Source: Shewanella canadensis
GTDB lineage: Bacteria; Pseudomonadota; Gammaproteobacteria; Enterobacterales; Shewanellaceae
Reading direction: 5' to 3'
Assembly: GCF_003966225.1 (NCBI RefSeq)
Contig: NZ_RXNU01000002.1
Span: forward strand, 496,001-560,000
DNA length: 64,000 nt
The translations under genes and the position numbers were made by a program. This document shows positions 55,815 to 64,000 of this stretch, one piece after another. The notes under the pieces are model-generated. The model ran no database searches. It saw only the letters and a program-made list of their open reading frames with translations, and was not told the DNA's origin. Each line of letters starts with the position of its first letter. Position 1 is the stretch's first letter.

Positions 55815-56867
55815 CTAAAAGTACATGCGTGCGTAAGCGTAGGCAGCTTCAGGGGCTTCGCCGACTCGGCCTTCTAGAGACAGCACGATGTCACGGGCAG
55901 GACGATAGTTGAAACCTAAACTGGCCCACTGACGCTCTTTTCCGTACTCATAGGGTAATTTCGAGTAGTCATAGTTCGGACCGATCAGATCCCAGGCCCC
56001 ATATTCTTCGTGGTTTACGGAGCTGATGATTTCCCAGCGTTCACTCAGGTCGTACTTGGCACTAACCGTTAATCCCTCATTGCGGAATGTTTGGTAATCT
56101 AGGTATACATCACCACTCTGCTGAGTCGCCAAGTCTTCATCTTCTATGAAGCCGTTGAAACCAATAGATAAATCTGGCATCAGTTTCAGGCGTACACCAA
56201 AACCTATCTGTTGCTGCTCACCATATCTACTGGCGCCGTTGGAGCCGCCGCGCGTTTCTAAGCCAACCACGACAGAAAGCAGATCAGACATCCACCCCAT
56301 GTATCCGTTAACGATGTCACCTTGCAGAGCACCACTCTTATGTTCACCATCGTATGAGTAAGAAGCACCTAAAATAAGATGTTCAAACTCGGCTTGGTAC
56401 TTAACTGTGTTCTCTTGGTCACCCGCTTCACCCGTTTCAACAGACTTGTTGAAGGTGAAGTCTCCAAAATGGTCGTAATCGTCGAATGCTGTGTCGGTTA
56501 GACCAACCTCGATCCACTGCTGATCGGTTAAGACATAGCCTATATACATCTTGTCGATATCCAGCTCAAACTCACCGTCTCCGCCAAGCCAGTTACGGCG
56601 TTGGTAATCCAATTCAAGACGATAAGTGAATTGTTCACGTCGACCTTCTACGCCCATAGTCGCAAAGCTATCATCTACATAGCCCTTGGTATCGTAGAAC
56701 TCATCATGGTTATAATCTGCATGGGTATCAAAATGCCCACCTACGCCCACTTCGCCATATAAGCGAACGTGGTCACCTTGACTTTCACCATCTAGCATTA
56801 CAGCGCTCACTGAACCAGCACTAAGCATAGTGACGATAGCGATTGCAATTGTTGATTTGTTTAACAT
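55815..56867 (-). CDS. Outer-membrane porin-like beta-barrel protein
   Basis: Signal peptide STIAIAIVTMLSAGSVSA, then alternating-strand sequence with porin wording (VRLYGEVGVGGHFDTHADY, ENTVKYQAEFEHLILGASYSYDGE) and a C-terminal phenylalanine (YARMYF), the outer-membrane assembly signal. 350 residues, acidic loops. First of four same-direction genes with the two nucleases and the nucleotidase; uptake of nucleotides or phosphate is inferred from that setting. Confidence 0.85.
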   Translation of the reverse strand: MLNKSTIAIAIVTMLSAGSVSAVMLDGESQGDHVRLYGEVGVGGHFDTHADYNHDEFYDTKGYVDDSFATMGVEGRREQFTYRLELDYQRRNWLGGDGEFELDIDKMYIGYVLTDQQWIEVGLTDTAFDDYDHFGDFTFNKSVETGEAGDQENTVKYQAEFEHLILGASYSYDGEHKSGALQGDIVNGYMGWMSDLLSVVVGLETRGGSNGASRYGEQQQIGFGVRLKLMPDLSIGFNGFIEDEDLATQQSGDVYLDYQTFRNEGLTVSAKYDLSERWEIISSVNHEEYGAWDLIGPNYDYSKLPYEYGKERQWASLGFNYRPARDIVLSLEGRVGEAPEAAYAYARMYF

Positions 56868-57430
56868 TGCTGTTACTTCCGATTAGTAATTTGTCAGCCT
56901 ATAATTGAAGGCCAAACTCAAAATTAAAAATGTTTATTAGTAAATCTTAAACCGCTGGCTGCTCAGGTAGGTGGAGCGGCACCGATTGACAGTGCCAACA
57001 CTGACATTTTTTTAACATTATCCATTTATTCAACCCCATTTTTATAATACTGCCGCTAATTTTTATTAACGTGCGTTACTAATTGTTACAGAGTTTCATG
57101 ACAAAAAAAAGATGGGTTAATCACATTTGGCAAGCATAAGCACTTGTTAAACAAAGAAAAATAAAGCAGGACTGACCACTTGACAGAACAGGGTGTGAAC
57201 ATGATGATTTTAGGCAGTAAAAATCATGTACTTAAGCAAGAACAGAGATATGTTTTTTTCGTATAAAATGATGCAATTATTCAAGAGATTTTTTTATGAA
57301 AAACTAAATTTAAATCACTAATCTGCTACTACAGGCTGAAAATAGTCAGCCTCCCCCATTAAAAAGCTTTAAAAAGGCTTTTTTCAGAGATAAAAATCGG
57401 CCGTTAATTGACATAACCGGGAAAGATTAG
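56868..57430. other. AT-rich region upstream of the porin gene
   Basis: About 560 gene-free bases that must hold the porin promoter. TGACA words occur near 56995 and 57180, but their spacing does not make a Pho box. A weak AAAAGC/GCTTTT hairpin lies near 57360-57388. Confidence 0.4.
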
Positions 57431-57676
57431 GAGCCCTTCCTAAGAACAGAGCTCGAAATGGCTTTGATAGGTTTGTGCCCAGCGCTGTTTTTCAATCCAG
57501 TCGACACGCGTGTTGATGATTGAGTCTTTCTGAAGGCGCGAGGCTAAGACCCCTTTCTAAGAGCATAGCTCGAACTATCTTATGAGCGTGAGTCTGGTAG
57601 GTTTGTGCCCAGCGAAGCAATTCGACACGCGTATTGATGATTGGGTCTTTCTGAAGACGCTATGCTAAGACTAAGA
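57431..57676 (-). pseudogene. Two extra diverged copies of the LuxR gene's 3' end
   Basis: Two tandem blocks (about 57431-57545 and 57550-57664) repeat the last 80-90 bases of the adjoining regulator plus its trailer. Both encode RWAQTYQ at the matching place, and both carry the stretch ACGCGTGTCGA with a frame-shifting insertion absent from the real gene. They are therefore closer to each other than to the gene end. Block periods are about 117 and 127 bases. Confidence 0.8.
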
Positions 57677-57683
57677 ACCCTTT

Positions 57684-58349
57684 CTAAGAGCAGAGCTCGA
57701 AATGGCTTTGATAGGTTTGTGCCCAGCGCAGCAGTTCTACACGATTACGTGATTGAGTCTTTCTGAAGATAGATGAGATGTGTGCTTTCACCGTATGTTC
57801 GCTGATACAAAGATTATCGGCGATCTCTTTATTTCGGGCACCACTTGAGACTAACTGAATGATGGTACGTTCTCGTTTCGTGAGCATCTCCAGCATAGCC
57901 ACCGTCTCTTGAGAATAATCGTTGGCACTGTCTAATCGCTTCACAAGATGACGAAACATCTTGCTTATCAAGGTCCTGTCATACCATAACTCATCGGCGA
58001 CCATCTTTCTCAGACCGGTTAAGAGCAGATCCATACGCTGATCGGCATAGAGGAGCCCACGGATCCCCAATAACAGCGCAGTTTCAGGCTCCAGCTTATC
58101 GCGATCGACTTGATATAGAGCGACGGGGACATGAGGTACCAGACGAGAGGCCAGTAAAGGGATCCCTTTACTGTCGAGTGCCGCTCCTTCTTGTGAAATA
58201 AGGTAGAAACTATTAGCGTCCCTTTCAGGCTCTAAATCAGACACCTGTTTTACGATACGAGTCTTTAATCCGATAGATTCAGCCAAGATGGCTAAATGGC
58301 ATGGGGCTGCTACTTGGTGCAAAAACACTAACCCATCAATTTTACTCAT
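57684..58349 (-). CDS. LuxR-type transcriptional regulator (CsgD/VpsT-like)
   Basis: The 221 residues comprise a degenerate receiver-like N-terminal domain (about 1-130) and a C-terminal LuxR HTH: LTKRERTIIQLVSSGARNKEIADNLCISEHTVKAHISSIFRKTQ. The first domain lacks the usual Asp pocket, as in CsgD and VpsT, which control biofilm matrix; the parallel is tentative. The final 25 codons are repeated twice downstream in damaged form (57431-57676). Confidence 0.87.
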   Translation of the reverse strand: MSKIDGLVFLHQVAAPCHLAILAESIGLKTRIVKQVSDLEPERDANSFYLISQEGAALDSKGIPLLASRLVPHVPVALYQVDRDKLEPETALLLGIRGLLYADQRMDLLLTGLRKMVADELWYDRTLISKMFRHLVKRLDSANDYSQETVAMLEMLTKRERTIIQLVSSGARNKEIADNLCISEHTVKAHISSIFRKTQSRNRVELLRWAQTYQSHFELCS

Positions 58350-58388
58350 TCACTTCTCTCCCTGAAAAGTTACCTCTGTGTGCAGTGT

Positions 58389-58442
58389 ATACCCAAGCCA
58401 CTTCAAAATGCTGAATCCTGCATTTCGAGGTCGTTTGGGTAT
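58389..58442. repeat. 22-bp imperfect inverted-repeat element
   Basis: ATACCCAAGCCACTTC...ATG and CATTTCGAGGTCGTTTGGGTAT form imperfect 22-base arms around CTGAATCCTG. Short elements of this wording are common between genes of Shewanella and Vibrio, as I recall. It lies upstream of the LuxR gene. Confidence 0.6.
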
Positions 58443-58552
58443 TAAGCACCGACACGCTTCCCTATCAATCTCAATGATGACTATCTTGAACAGTTTTAGT
58501 AAGTTTGACTAGCCCAAGTTGTAACAAAAAAGCGATAAAGGTTAAAGTTTCG

Positions 58553-58784
58553 TGAAGTCGTAACAATAAAAGCAAACTAACAATTGCGCCTAACAGCGCC
58601 ATTCCCATATCTGAGGTTTGCGTATTCCAGATATAACCATAGCTTCCGGGCAATTATCCTATTCTCAATTGATCGATCTGCCTATCGTGAAGGCGTGACA
58701 ATAAAAGTAAACTGACAATAGCACCCAACAGCGCCATTCCCATATCTGAGGTTTGCGTATTCCAGATATAACCATAGCTTCCGG
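58553..58784 (-). pseudogene. Two extra diverged copies of the DUF2238 gene's 3' end
   Basis: Copies at about 58651-58784 and 58553-58650 repeat the last 40 or so codons of the adjoining gene. The nearer copy still reads GSYGYIWNTQTSDMGMALLG through QIDQLRIG and a stop without frameshift. The farther one diverges after RLHE. Both share NTQTSDMG where the gene has DTQSDMG, so they are sisters of each other. Periods are about 130 and 137 bases. Confidence 0.85.
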
Positions 58785-58788
58785 ACAA

Positions 58789-59394
58789 TTATCCTATTCT
58801 CAATTGATCGATCTGCTTATCGTGATATCGTGACAATACAAGCAAACTAACAATAGCGCCTAACAGCGCCATCCCCATGTCAGATTGGGTGTCCCAGATA
58901 TAACCTTGAGTGCCGAGAAACGCTTCGGCATCTTCACCGGTTAACAATGCTACCCACCACTCAAGCAGTTCATAGAAAGCCGAGAATGCGAGGGCGAAAC
59001 AGACAGCCAGAAAATTGCACCAGTGGCCCAGCTTCACCACCTCCCTTCTGATAAATATCTCTCTCGCCAATATAACAGGGACAAAACCTTGAGCTAAATG
59101 GCCCAGCTTGTCGTAATTATTTCTATCTCCATCAACAAGTTGTGATATCCAATCAAAAAATGGAACCTCAGCATAGGTATAATGACCACCTACCATCAGG
59201 ATGACACAATGGATCAATATAAGCAGGTAAGCCAAGGGGCTCATCGGGAAGCGATTGCGGGTAAAAAATAGCACTGGTAGAGCAATTAATGCCGGCAAGA
59301 CCTCAAGGAACCAGGTGAACTGATCCTTCGGCCCTATAGCGGACCAGATCAGTACAGAGAAAAAAACGATTAGCCAAATGACGCGTTTATTCAA
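58789..59394 (-). CDS. DUF2238 (YjdF-like) membrane protein
   Basis: 201 residues, six hydrophobic helices. DUF2238 hallmarks are VGGHYTYAEVPFFDW, DRNNYDKLGHLAQGFVPVILARE, ALAFSAFYELLEWW and the C-terminal DTQSDMGMALLGA. Function unknown, although conserved acidic and His residues in the membrane hint at an enzyme or transporter. The gene is followed by two further copies of its own 3' end. Confidence 0.88.
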   Translation of the reverse strand: MNKRVIWLIVFFSVLIWSAIGPKDQFTWFLEVLPALIALPVLFFTRNRFPMSPLAYLLILIHCVILMVGGHYTYAEVPFFDWISQLVDGDRNNYDKLGHLAQGFVPVILAREIFIRREVVKLGHWCNFLAVCFALAFSAFYELLEWWVALLTGEDAEAFLGTQGYIWDTQSDMGMALLGAIVSLLVLSRYHDKQIDQLRIG

Positions 59395-59611
59395 AATTGG
59401 AACCTCTTAGTACAAATTAATCATATTGTTTCATCACCAGAATAATGACTTTAGCCATCTAGCCCTCCACACTGAACAAAAATAGTGCTATTTTGGTTGA
59501 GCATTGACAGATCATAGCCAAACTCCACCATTATGCAGGGTTCTGCAAGTGAGCGGTGTTTGGTGAAAAACAAATAATATAATACCAATAACCGAAGAGG
59601 GTACCTAAATC

Positions 59612-60847
59612 ATGGCGAAACATTCGCTGGACAAGGATAAGATCAAGATCCTGCTTTTGGAAGGCGTCCACCAATCTGCGGTAGATGTACTCGAGCGTGC
59701 GGGCTATACCAACATTGAATACCACAAAGCATCCCTCGGGGAGGAGGCACTCATCGCCTCTATTAAGGATGCACATTTTGTCGGTCTTCGTTCCCGTACT
59801 CAGCTTTCGGAAACGGTATTGAGTCAGGCTGACAAATTGGTCGGTATTGGTTGCTTCTGTATAGGCACCAATCAGGTAAACCTTAAGGTTGCTGAGAAAT
59901 TGGGCATACCTGTATTTAATGCACCGTTTTCTAACACGCGAAGTGTTGCAGAGTTGGTATTAGGCGAGATTATCATGCTCCTGCGTGGCATCCCGCAGCG
60001 TAATGCTATGGCACACAGAGGTGGATGGCTAAAGAGTGCAAGTGGTAGCTTCGAAGCTCGTGGAAAAACCTTAGGAGTTATCGGTTACGGTCATATTGGT
60101 ACTCAGCTTGGTATCTTAGCTGAAACCTTAGGTATGAGAGTGATCTTCTTCGATATCGAAGATAAGTTGCCTCTCGGTAACGCCCAACAGATCCACTCTA
60201 TGCAGGAGTTGATAGCGCTTGCCGACGTAGTCAGTCTACATGTGCCTGAGACGCCACAAACGAAGGAGATGATCGGCGAAGCCGAACTTGCCTACATGAA
60301 GAAGGGCAGCATCTTGATCAATGCCTCTCGCGGAACCGTTGTCGATATCGACGCACTGGCATCGGTGCTTGAAGCAGACAAGATTGCCGGTGCGGCGATC
60401 GACGTTTTCCCTGTCGAACCGAAATCCAATGATGATGAGTTTATCAGCCCGCTTCGCGGCTTAGACAATGTCATCTTGACGCCACATGTCGGCGGTAGCA
60501 CGCAAGAAGCTCAGGAAAATATCGGCATCGAAGTGGCCGGGAAACTGGCTAAATACTCAGACAATGGCTCGACCATGACTGCGGTAAACTTCCCAGAGGT
60601 ATCACTGGCACAACATAAAGATACCTCTCGTCTGCTGCATATTCACCATAACCAACCTGGCGTGTTAATTCAGATTAACCAAGCCTTTGCAGAGAAAGGG
60701 ATCAACATCGCGGCCCAGTACCTGCAAACGACTAACGAAATCGGTTATGTTGTGATGGAAGTTGATTCAGACCAAGCCGAGGAAGCGCTGGAGCAGATGA
60801 AGACAATCGATGGCACCATCCGTACTCGCTTGCTTCATTCACACTAA
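59612..60847 (+). CDS. serA: D-3-phosphoglycerate dehydrogenase
   Basis: First step of serine synthesis: oxidises 3-phosphoglycerate with NAD+. Seen: N-terminal DKDKIKILLLEGVHQSAV, NAD loop GVIGYGHIGTQLGILAE, catalytic Arg/Glu/His regions (INASRGTVVDIDAL, LTPHVGGSTQEAQ), and a C-terminal ACT domain (about 340-411) that gives serine feedback. 411 residues, like the E. coli enzyme. Followed by a hairpin at 60904-60937. Confidence 0.96.
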   Translation: MAKHSLDKDKIKILLLEGVHQSAVDVLERAGYTNIEYHKASLGEEALIASIKDAHFVGLRSRTQLSETVLSQADKLVGIGCFCIGTNQVNLKVAEKLGIPVFNAPFSNTRSVAELVLGEIIMLLRGIPQRNAMAHRGGWLKSASGSFEARGKTLGVIGYGHIGTQLGILAETLGMRVIFFDIEDKLPLGNAQQIHSMQELIALADVVSLHVPETPQTKEMIGEAELAYMKKGSILINASRGTVVDIDALASVLEADKIAGAAIDVFPVEPKSNDDEFISPLRGLDNVILTPHVGGSTQEAQENIGIEVAGKLAKYSDNGSTMTAVNFPEVSLAQHKDTSRLLHIHHNQPGVLIQINQAFAEKGINIAAQYLQTTNEIGYVVMEVDSDQAEEALEQMKTIDGTIRTRLLHSH

Positions 60848-60903
60848 CCCCTCTCTCGCTAAGGGCTTCTCCAAAGCAGGCTTTTGGTTATAACAGGACT
60901 GAT

Positions 60904-60937
60904 ATGGCGCGCTCAATTGAAAAATTGTGCGCGCCAT
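60904..60937 (+). terminator. Terminator after serA
   Basis: ATGGCGCGC and GCGCGCCAT form a nine-bp stem, extended inside by CAATT/AATTG, and followed by TTATTT. Confidence 0.8.
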
Positions 60938-61006
60938 TTATTTAAGTAATCTTCAATTGGTATTACAATCCCCCCCTCTCAACGCCTAATATTCCAGGAA
61001 AATGAT

Positions 61007-61972
61007 ATGACGACTTCAGTTTCTCAGCTCGATTGGAACTTGAATGATCCGCTTCCATCGCTTGTTTTTTCAGATCTAACTCACCTTGGACTCATGAGCA
61101 TTACCGGTGAGCAAGGCCGTAGCTTCATTCACGGGCAAGTTACTACCGACATCAGCTCTCTCGAGAAAGATCACTGGTGTTGGGGCGCTCATTGCGATCC
61201 AAAAGGAAAGATGTGGGCCAGCTTCAGGACATTTGCCATCGAAGATACGCTCTTCATGATGATGCCCTCAGATACGCTCGAGGTCGACCTGCCACAATTG
61301 GCTAAATATGCCGTATTCAGTAAGGCTGAGCTAACGAATGCTAGCGATGACTGGTTGATTCTTGGCGTCGCGGGTGAACAGGCTCAAGAGTGGGTAACTA
61401 ACTACTTTGGTGACATAGATAAAGCGGTGACTGAGATCCCCGGTGGCGCCCTGTTGAAAGACGGCGAACGTTTCATCATCGTCATCGAGAAGGCTCCCTC
61501 TCAGGCACTACTGACCTCAATCAATGCCCCTATCTATGAGTGCAAAGTCTGGCAAGCCCTCGAGATCCAGTCCGGTTACCCTAACCTTGCCGCCGCCCAT
61601 CAGGGACACTTTGTGCCTCAGATGTGTAACCTGCAGGCCATCGGTGGGATCAGCTTCGAGAAAGGCTGCTACATGGGCCAGGAAACCGTAGCCAGAATGA
61701 AGTACCGTGGCGGCAATAAGCGCGCCCTCTATATTCTATCGGGCAATGCATCTGAAACCATAACTCTGGAGAGTAAGTTAGAGTTAGCCCTCGAAGATGG
61801 CTTCAAAAAAGTCGGCACCATCATCGAAGTTATACAATCTGGCGAGCAGGTACTGCTAACGGCTGTGCTACCAAACGATACCGAAAACTTGGCGAGTCTG
61901 AGACTTGCAGGTGATGAGAGCTCTTCGCTAACCATTCAGCCTCTGCCATATTCTCTGGAAGATGAAGATTAA
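61007..61972 (+). CDS. ygfZ: Folate-binding tRNA-modification protein YgfZ
   Basis: Folate-dependent helper for iron-sulfur enzymes such as the tRNA methylthiotransferase MiaB. The family signature K-G-C-Y-x-G-Q-E is present as FEKGCYMGQETVARMKYRG near residue 220; earlier GEQGRSFIHGQVTTDI and HCDPKGKMWASFR mark the GcvT-like fold. 321 residues. A 7-bp repeat array starts 11 bases after the stop codon. Confidence 0.95.
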   Translation: MTTSVSQLDWNLNDPLPSLVFSDLTHLGLMSITGEQGRSFIHGQVTTDISSLEKDHWCWGAHCDPKGKMWASFRTFAIEDTLFMMMPSDTLEVDLPQLAKYAVFSKAELTNASDDWLILGVAGEQAQEWVTNYFGDIDKAVTEIPGGALLKDGERFIIVIEKAPSQALLTSINAPIYECKVWQALEIQSGYPNLAAAHQGHFVPQMCNLQAIGGISFEKGCYMGQETVARMKYRGGNKRALYILSGNASETITLESKLELALEDGFKKVGTIIEVIQSGEQVLLTAVLPNDTENLASLRLAGDESSSLTIQPLPYSLEDED

Positions 61973-61982
61973 GTTATAGGCT

Positions 61983-62038
61983 GCGAGTTGCGAGTTGCGA
62001 GTTGCGAGTTGCGAGTTGCGAGTTGCGAGTTGCGAGTT
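61983..62038. repeat. Eight perfect copies of a 7-bp repeat after ygfZ
   Basis: GCGAGTT is repeated eight times (56 bases) between the ygfZ stop and its terminator. Transcripts of ygfZ would include it. Confidence 0.97.
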
Positions 62039-62059
62039 AAAAAAGAATAGATGATGAAA

Positions 62060-62093
62060 GGCGCACTAAATAAAACTTTAGTGCGCCTTTTTT
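62060..62093 (+). terminator. Intrinsic terminator of ygfZ
   Basis: GGCGCACTAAA and TTTAGTGCGCC form an 11-bp perfect stem followed by six T. Confidence 0.93.
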
Positions 62094-62150
62094 ATCCCAC
62101 TCACACAGCTTTACATATATTTGCTGCAAGGTTAGCTTTATAACTTACTT

Positions 62151-62531
62151 ATGCAGAATTCTTGGTGTGTTTTGAAACAAGCTGAACTGACAACTCCACA
62201 AAAAAAGCAGTTACTGAGCCAGCTCGAGGCGCAGCTCACTGAACTTGAGCAGCAGGTCATTGCGATTCACAGTCGTGGCGCTCCGGTTCAACTCGACCAA
62301 CAAGCCGTCGGGCGGGTGTCACGCATCGATGCCATACAGCAGCAACAGATGGCAAAGGCAAACGAAATACAAGTAAGCCATCAGATATTACGTATCAAGC
62401 AGATCCTTCTCGATCCCGATGAGTATGGATTCTGCCACGAGTGTGGTGAGAGTATTGGCATAGGCAGACTCACTATTCATCCCATCGCGGAACTATGCAT
62501 TCAATGCCAAGGGGAGCTGGAACACCTTTAA
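62151..62531 (+). CDS. DksA/TraR-family C4 zinc-finger protein
   Basis: 126 residues. A helical, Gln/Glu-rich N-terminal half probably forms a coiled coil. A C-terminal four-cysteine zinc finger (CHECGESIGIGRL ... CIQCQ, residues about 97-121) follows. Relatives bind the RNA polymerase secondary channel or have lost that role; specific function here unknown. DksA itself normally sits upstream of gluQ, beyond the window edge, so this is a paralogue. Confidence 0.85.
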   Translation: MQNSWCVLKQAELTTPQKKQLLSQLEAQLTELEQQVIAIHSRGAPVQLDQQAVGRVSRIDAIQQQQMAKANEIQVSHQILRIKQILLDPDEYGFCHECGESIGIGRLTIHPIAELCIQCQGELEHL

Positions 62532-62684
62532 GAGGTGGAACTTCCACCTCCCTATTACTGGTTTTTTCATTAATATCAGATAAGATTAATTTTCTTATTC
62601 ATCAAGTAACTAGCTCCAAATATTAGACTTTATCCAGCCCCACAACTATTCTCATATTAGTCAACCTGAGAATCGGTTCTACTG

Positions 62685-63929
62685 ATGCGCTTTCTATATT
62701 TAATTCTTGTATTGTTGGCGACCACTCGAATATTTGCGGTGATCGCCAAACGTTTACATTTACCGCCCATTGTAGGTGAGTTGGTGTCGGGGATAGCGCT
62801 TGGATTTTTTCTTTACCACTTTCAAGATCTGTTTCCACTGCTATGGGAAGTGACCCAAGGGGAAGCGTTTGAGGCGCTCGCCGATCTCGGCATGTTTTTC
62901 CTTATGCTATTAGCCGGTGTACGCATGAGTCCGCTGGACTTTAAGAAGACGTCGAGTTCGGCGCCGGCTGTGGCGGTTGGCGGTATGTTGGTGCCCATCA
63001 TCTCCGGCACACTCCTAGGACTGATGTTATTCCCCGAATCTCCCTATAAGATGGTTCAGAGTTGGTTCTTAGGCACGGCTTTAGCGGTTACTGCGGTACC
63101 CGTGACCATTCGTATGCTGATGGAGTTTAACAAACTGGATACGGCAGAGGGAAAAACCATCGTCGCCGCCGCACTTTGGGACGATCTGCTGAGTTTATTT
63201 ATTCTTGCACTCCTGTTAGCCACTATTAAAAATGGCGGTGTTTTGTCCCTTTCTCCGGAACTATGGTTACCACTACTAGCAAAAGTTACCCTCTTCTTCG
63301 TTATTACAATACCGGTCGGTTACTACCTATTTCCGATAGTCGGTAGTCGCCTCAAGTTCACTAAAATTCCCGATGTAGATTTCAGTATGCTGTTGATCGC
63401 TGCGCTGGGATACGCGGTGCTCGCAGAGATGCTGGATCTACACTTTATTATCGGCGCCTTTGTCGCGGGCATGTTCTTCCACCCGGCGGTAGTGGAACAA
63501 GAGGTTTATGACCGTGTAGATGAGCAAACCTCTGGAATTACATCCGGCTTCCTTGCACCAATTTTTTTCGTGTCGATAGGCTTTCATCTGGACTTAACCG
63601 CGCTCGCGTCAATACCCGGGTTCGTCACTCTACTCATCGTTGTCGCCTTGCTTAGTAAGCTAATCGGAGCCGGACTATGTGCACGGGCCACCGGTCATGA
63701 TACTCAGGAGTCGCTGCGTATCGGAGTGGCTATGAGTGGCCGTGGAGCGGTCGAAATAGTCTTGGCCGGCGTTGCTTTGAAAGCCGGACTCTTCAACCAT
63801 CCAGACCCGACCCCATCGATCATCACCGGGCTATTTTCCGCTATCGTCATCATGGCAATAGTGACCAGTATCGTGACACCGCTGATATTAGCCTTTCTGA
63901 TCCGCTGGCAGGAGAGGAGTGAACCATAA
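62685..63929 (+). CDS. CPA2-family cation:proton antiporter
   Basis: 414 residues with about 12 helices of the Na+/H+ exchanger fold, without a TrkA-N or cytosolic tail. Typical CPA2 marks are LHLPPIVGELVSGIALG, ALADLGMFFLMLLAGVRM, AALWDDLLSLFILALL (ion-binding Asp pair) and GVAMSGRGAVEIVLAG. Ion specificity unknown. The last 71 bases of the window show nothing further. Confidence 0.9.
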   Translation: MRFLYLILVLLATTRIFAVIAKRLHLPPIVGELVSGIALGFFLYHFQDLFPLLWEVTQGEAFEALADLGMFFLMLLAGVRMSPLDFKKTSSSAPAVAVGGMLVPIISGTLLGLMLFPESPYKMVQSWFLGTALAVTAVPVTIRMLMEFNKLDTAEGKTIVAAALWDDLLSLFILALLLATIKNGGVLSLSPELWLPLLAKVTLFFVITIPVGYYLFPIVGSRLKFTKIPDVDFSMLLIAALGYAVLAEMLDLHFIIGAFVAGMFFHPAVVEQEVYDRVDEQTSGITSGFLAPIFFVSIGFHLDLTALASIPGFVTLLIVVALLSKLIGAGLCARATGHDTQESLRIGVAMSGRGAVEIVLAGVALKAGLFNHPDPTPSIITGLFSAIVIMAIVTSIVTPLILAFLIRWQERSEP

Positions 63930-64000
63930 TAAGTTGTGGTTTAATCTCAGCCCTATTGAATCAGTATTCGGTAACTTTGGAGTTACTTGGATCTATTATT

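Noticed and set aside
56980-57200. Pho box ahead of the porin gene
   Set aside because: TGTCA words are present but not with the 11-base period required of PhoB sites.
58471-58653. 60-codon ORF with its own ATG in the DUF2238 3'-copy
   Set aside because: It is a fragment of the duplicated 3' end running into unrelated sequence. No convincing ribosome-binding site was identified, so it is described as a pseudogene block.

Overview
The window looks like chromosomal backbone of a marine Shewanella or close relative (Gammaproteobacteria). The evidence is gene content and order: gluQ-pcnB-folK-panB-panC near hpt and yadGH as in enterics, a lactate-oxidising lldEFG/lutABC set, tryptophanase, an S46 dipeptidyl peptidase, secreted nucleases with GlyGly-CTERM tails, and Shewanella-like short interspersed repeats. 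No rRNA, tRNA, prophage, transposase gene or CRISPR array was seen.

Layout. 1-4.8 kb: gluQ (5' end cut off by the window), pcnB (apparently started at an AUU codon), folK, panB and panC, all forward. 5.1-6.6 kb: three small unknown proteins. 6.6-11.1 kb, reverse: yadH, yadG, hpt, ubiX, mpl. 11.1-13 kb: a gene-poor stretch with an array of tiny hairpins and a 36-codon oxygenase-like remnant, then a DUF134 regulator and a NifX-domain protein with a Cys/Gly/His-rich tail. 13-18 kb: REC/HD-GYP protein, tryptophanase with a recognisable TnaC leader peptide, an unknown membrane protein and a SIMPL-domain protein. 18-25.2 kb: CPA1 antiporter, a solute-binding protein, a LysR regulator and lldEFG. 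25.4-28.2 kb: propeller lipoprotein, a Bacteroidetes-like lgt and a GNAT acetyltransferase. 28.5-35.3 kb: gabD-gabT with a divergent LysR regulator, a full-length MITE-like element, LysE, a second solute-binding protein and DUF3087. 35.4-43.9 kb: a NhaC-family transporter behind MET boxes (metT), a DUF998-like protein, an RsuA/RluF-type pseudouridine synthase, S46 peptidase, a TyrP-type permease, and a UPF0016 manganese exporter behind a yybP-ykoY riboswitch. 44-47 kb: catalase, a small YgjV-like protein and MenI thioesterase, separated by long 7-bp tandem repeats. 48-57 kb, reverse: a nucleic-acid scavenging block (porin, ExeM nuclease, endonuclease I, 5'-nucleotidase). 57.4-59.4 kb: a LuxR-type regulator and a DUF2238 membrane protein, each followed by two extra diverged copies of its own 3' end. 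59.6-64 kb, forward: serA, ygfZ, a DksA/TraR-type zinc-finger protein and a CPA2 antiporter.

Together the genes show amino-acid, lactate, GABA and extracellular-DNA use plus cofactor synthesis. RNA-level control is prominent: TnaC attenuation, a Mn2+ riboswitch, an AUU start, and a possible leader ORF at metT. The least explained structures are the paired 3'-end triplications (57.4-58.9 kb), the family of heptanucleotide repeats, and the mini-hairpin array at 11.2-11.5 kb. All calls are made by reading the sequence; no database search was run.
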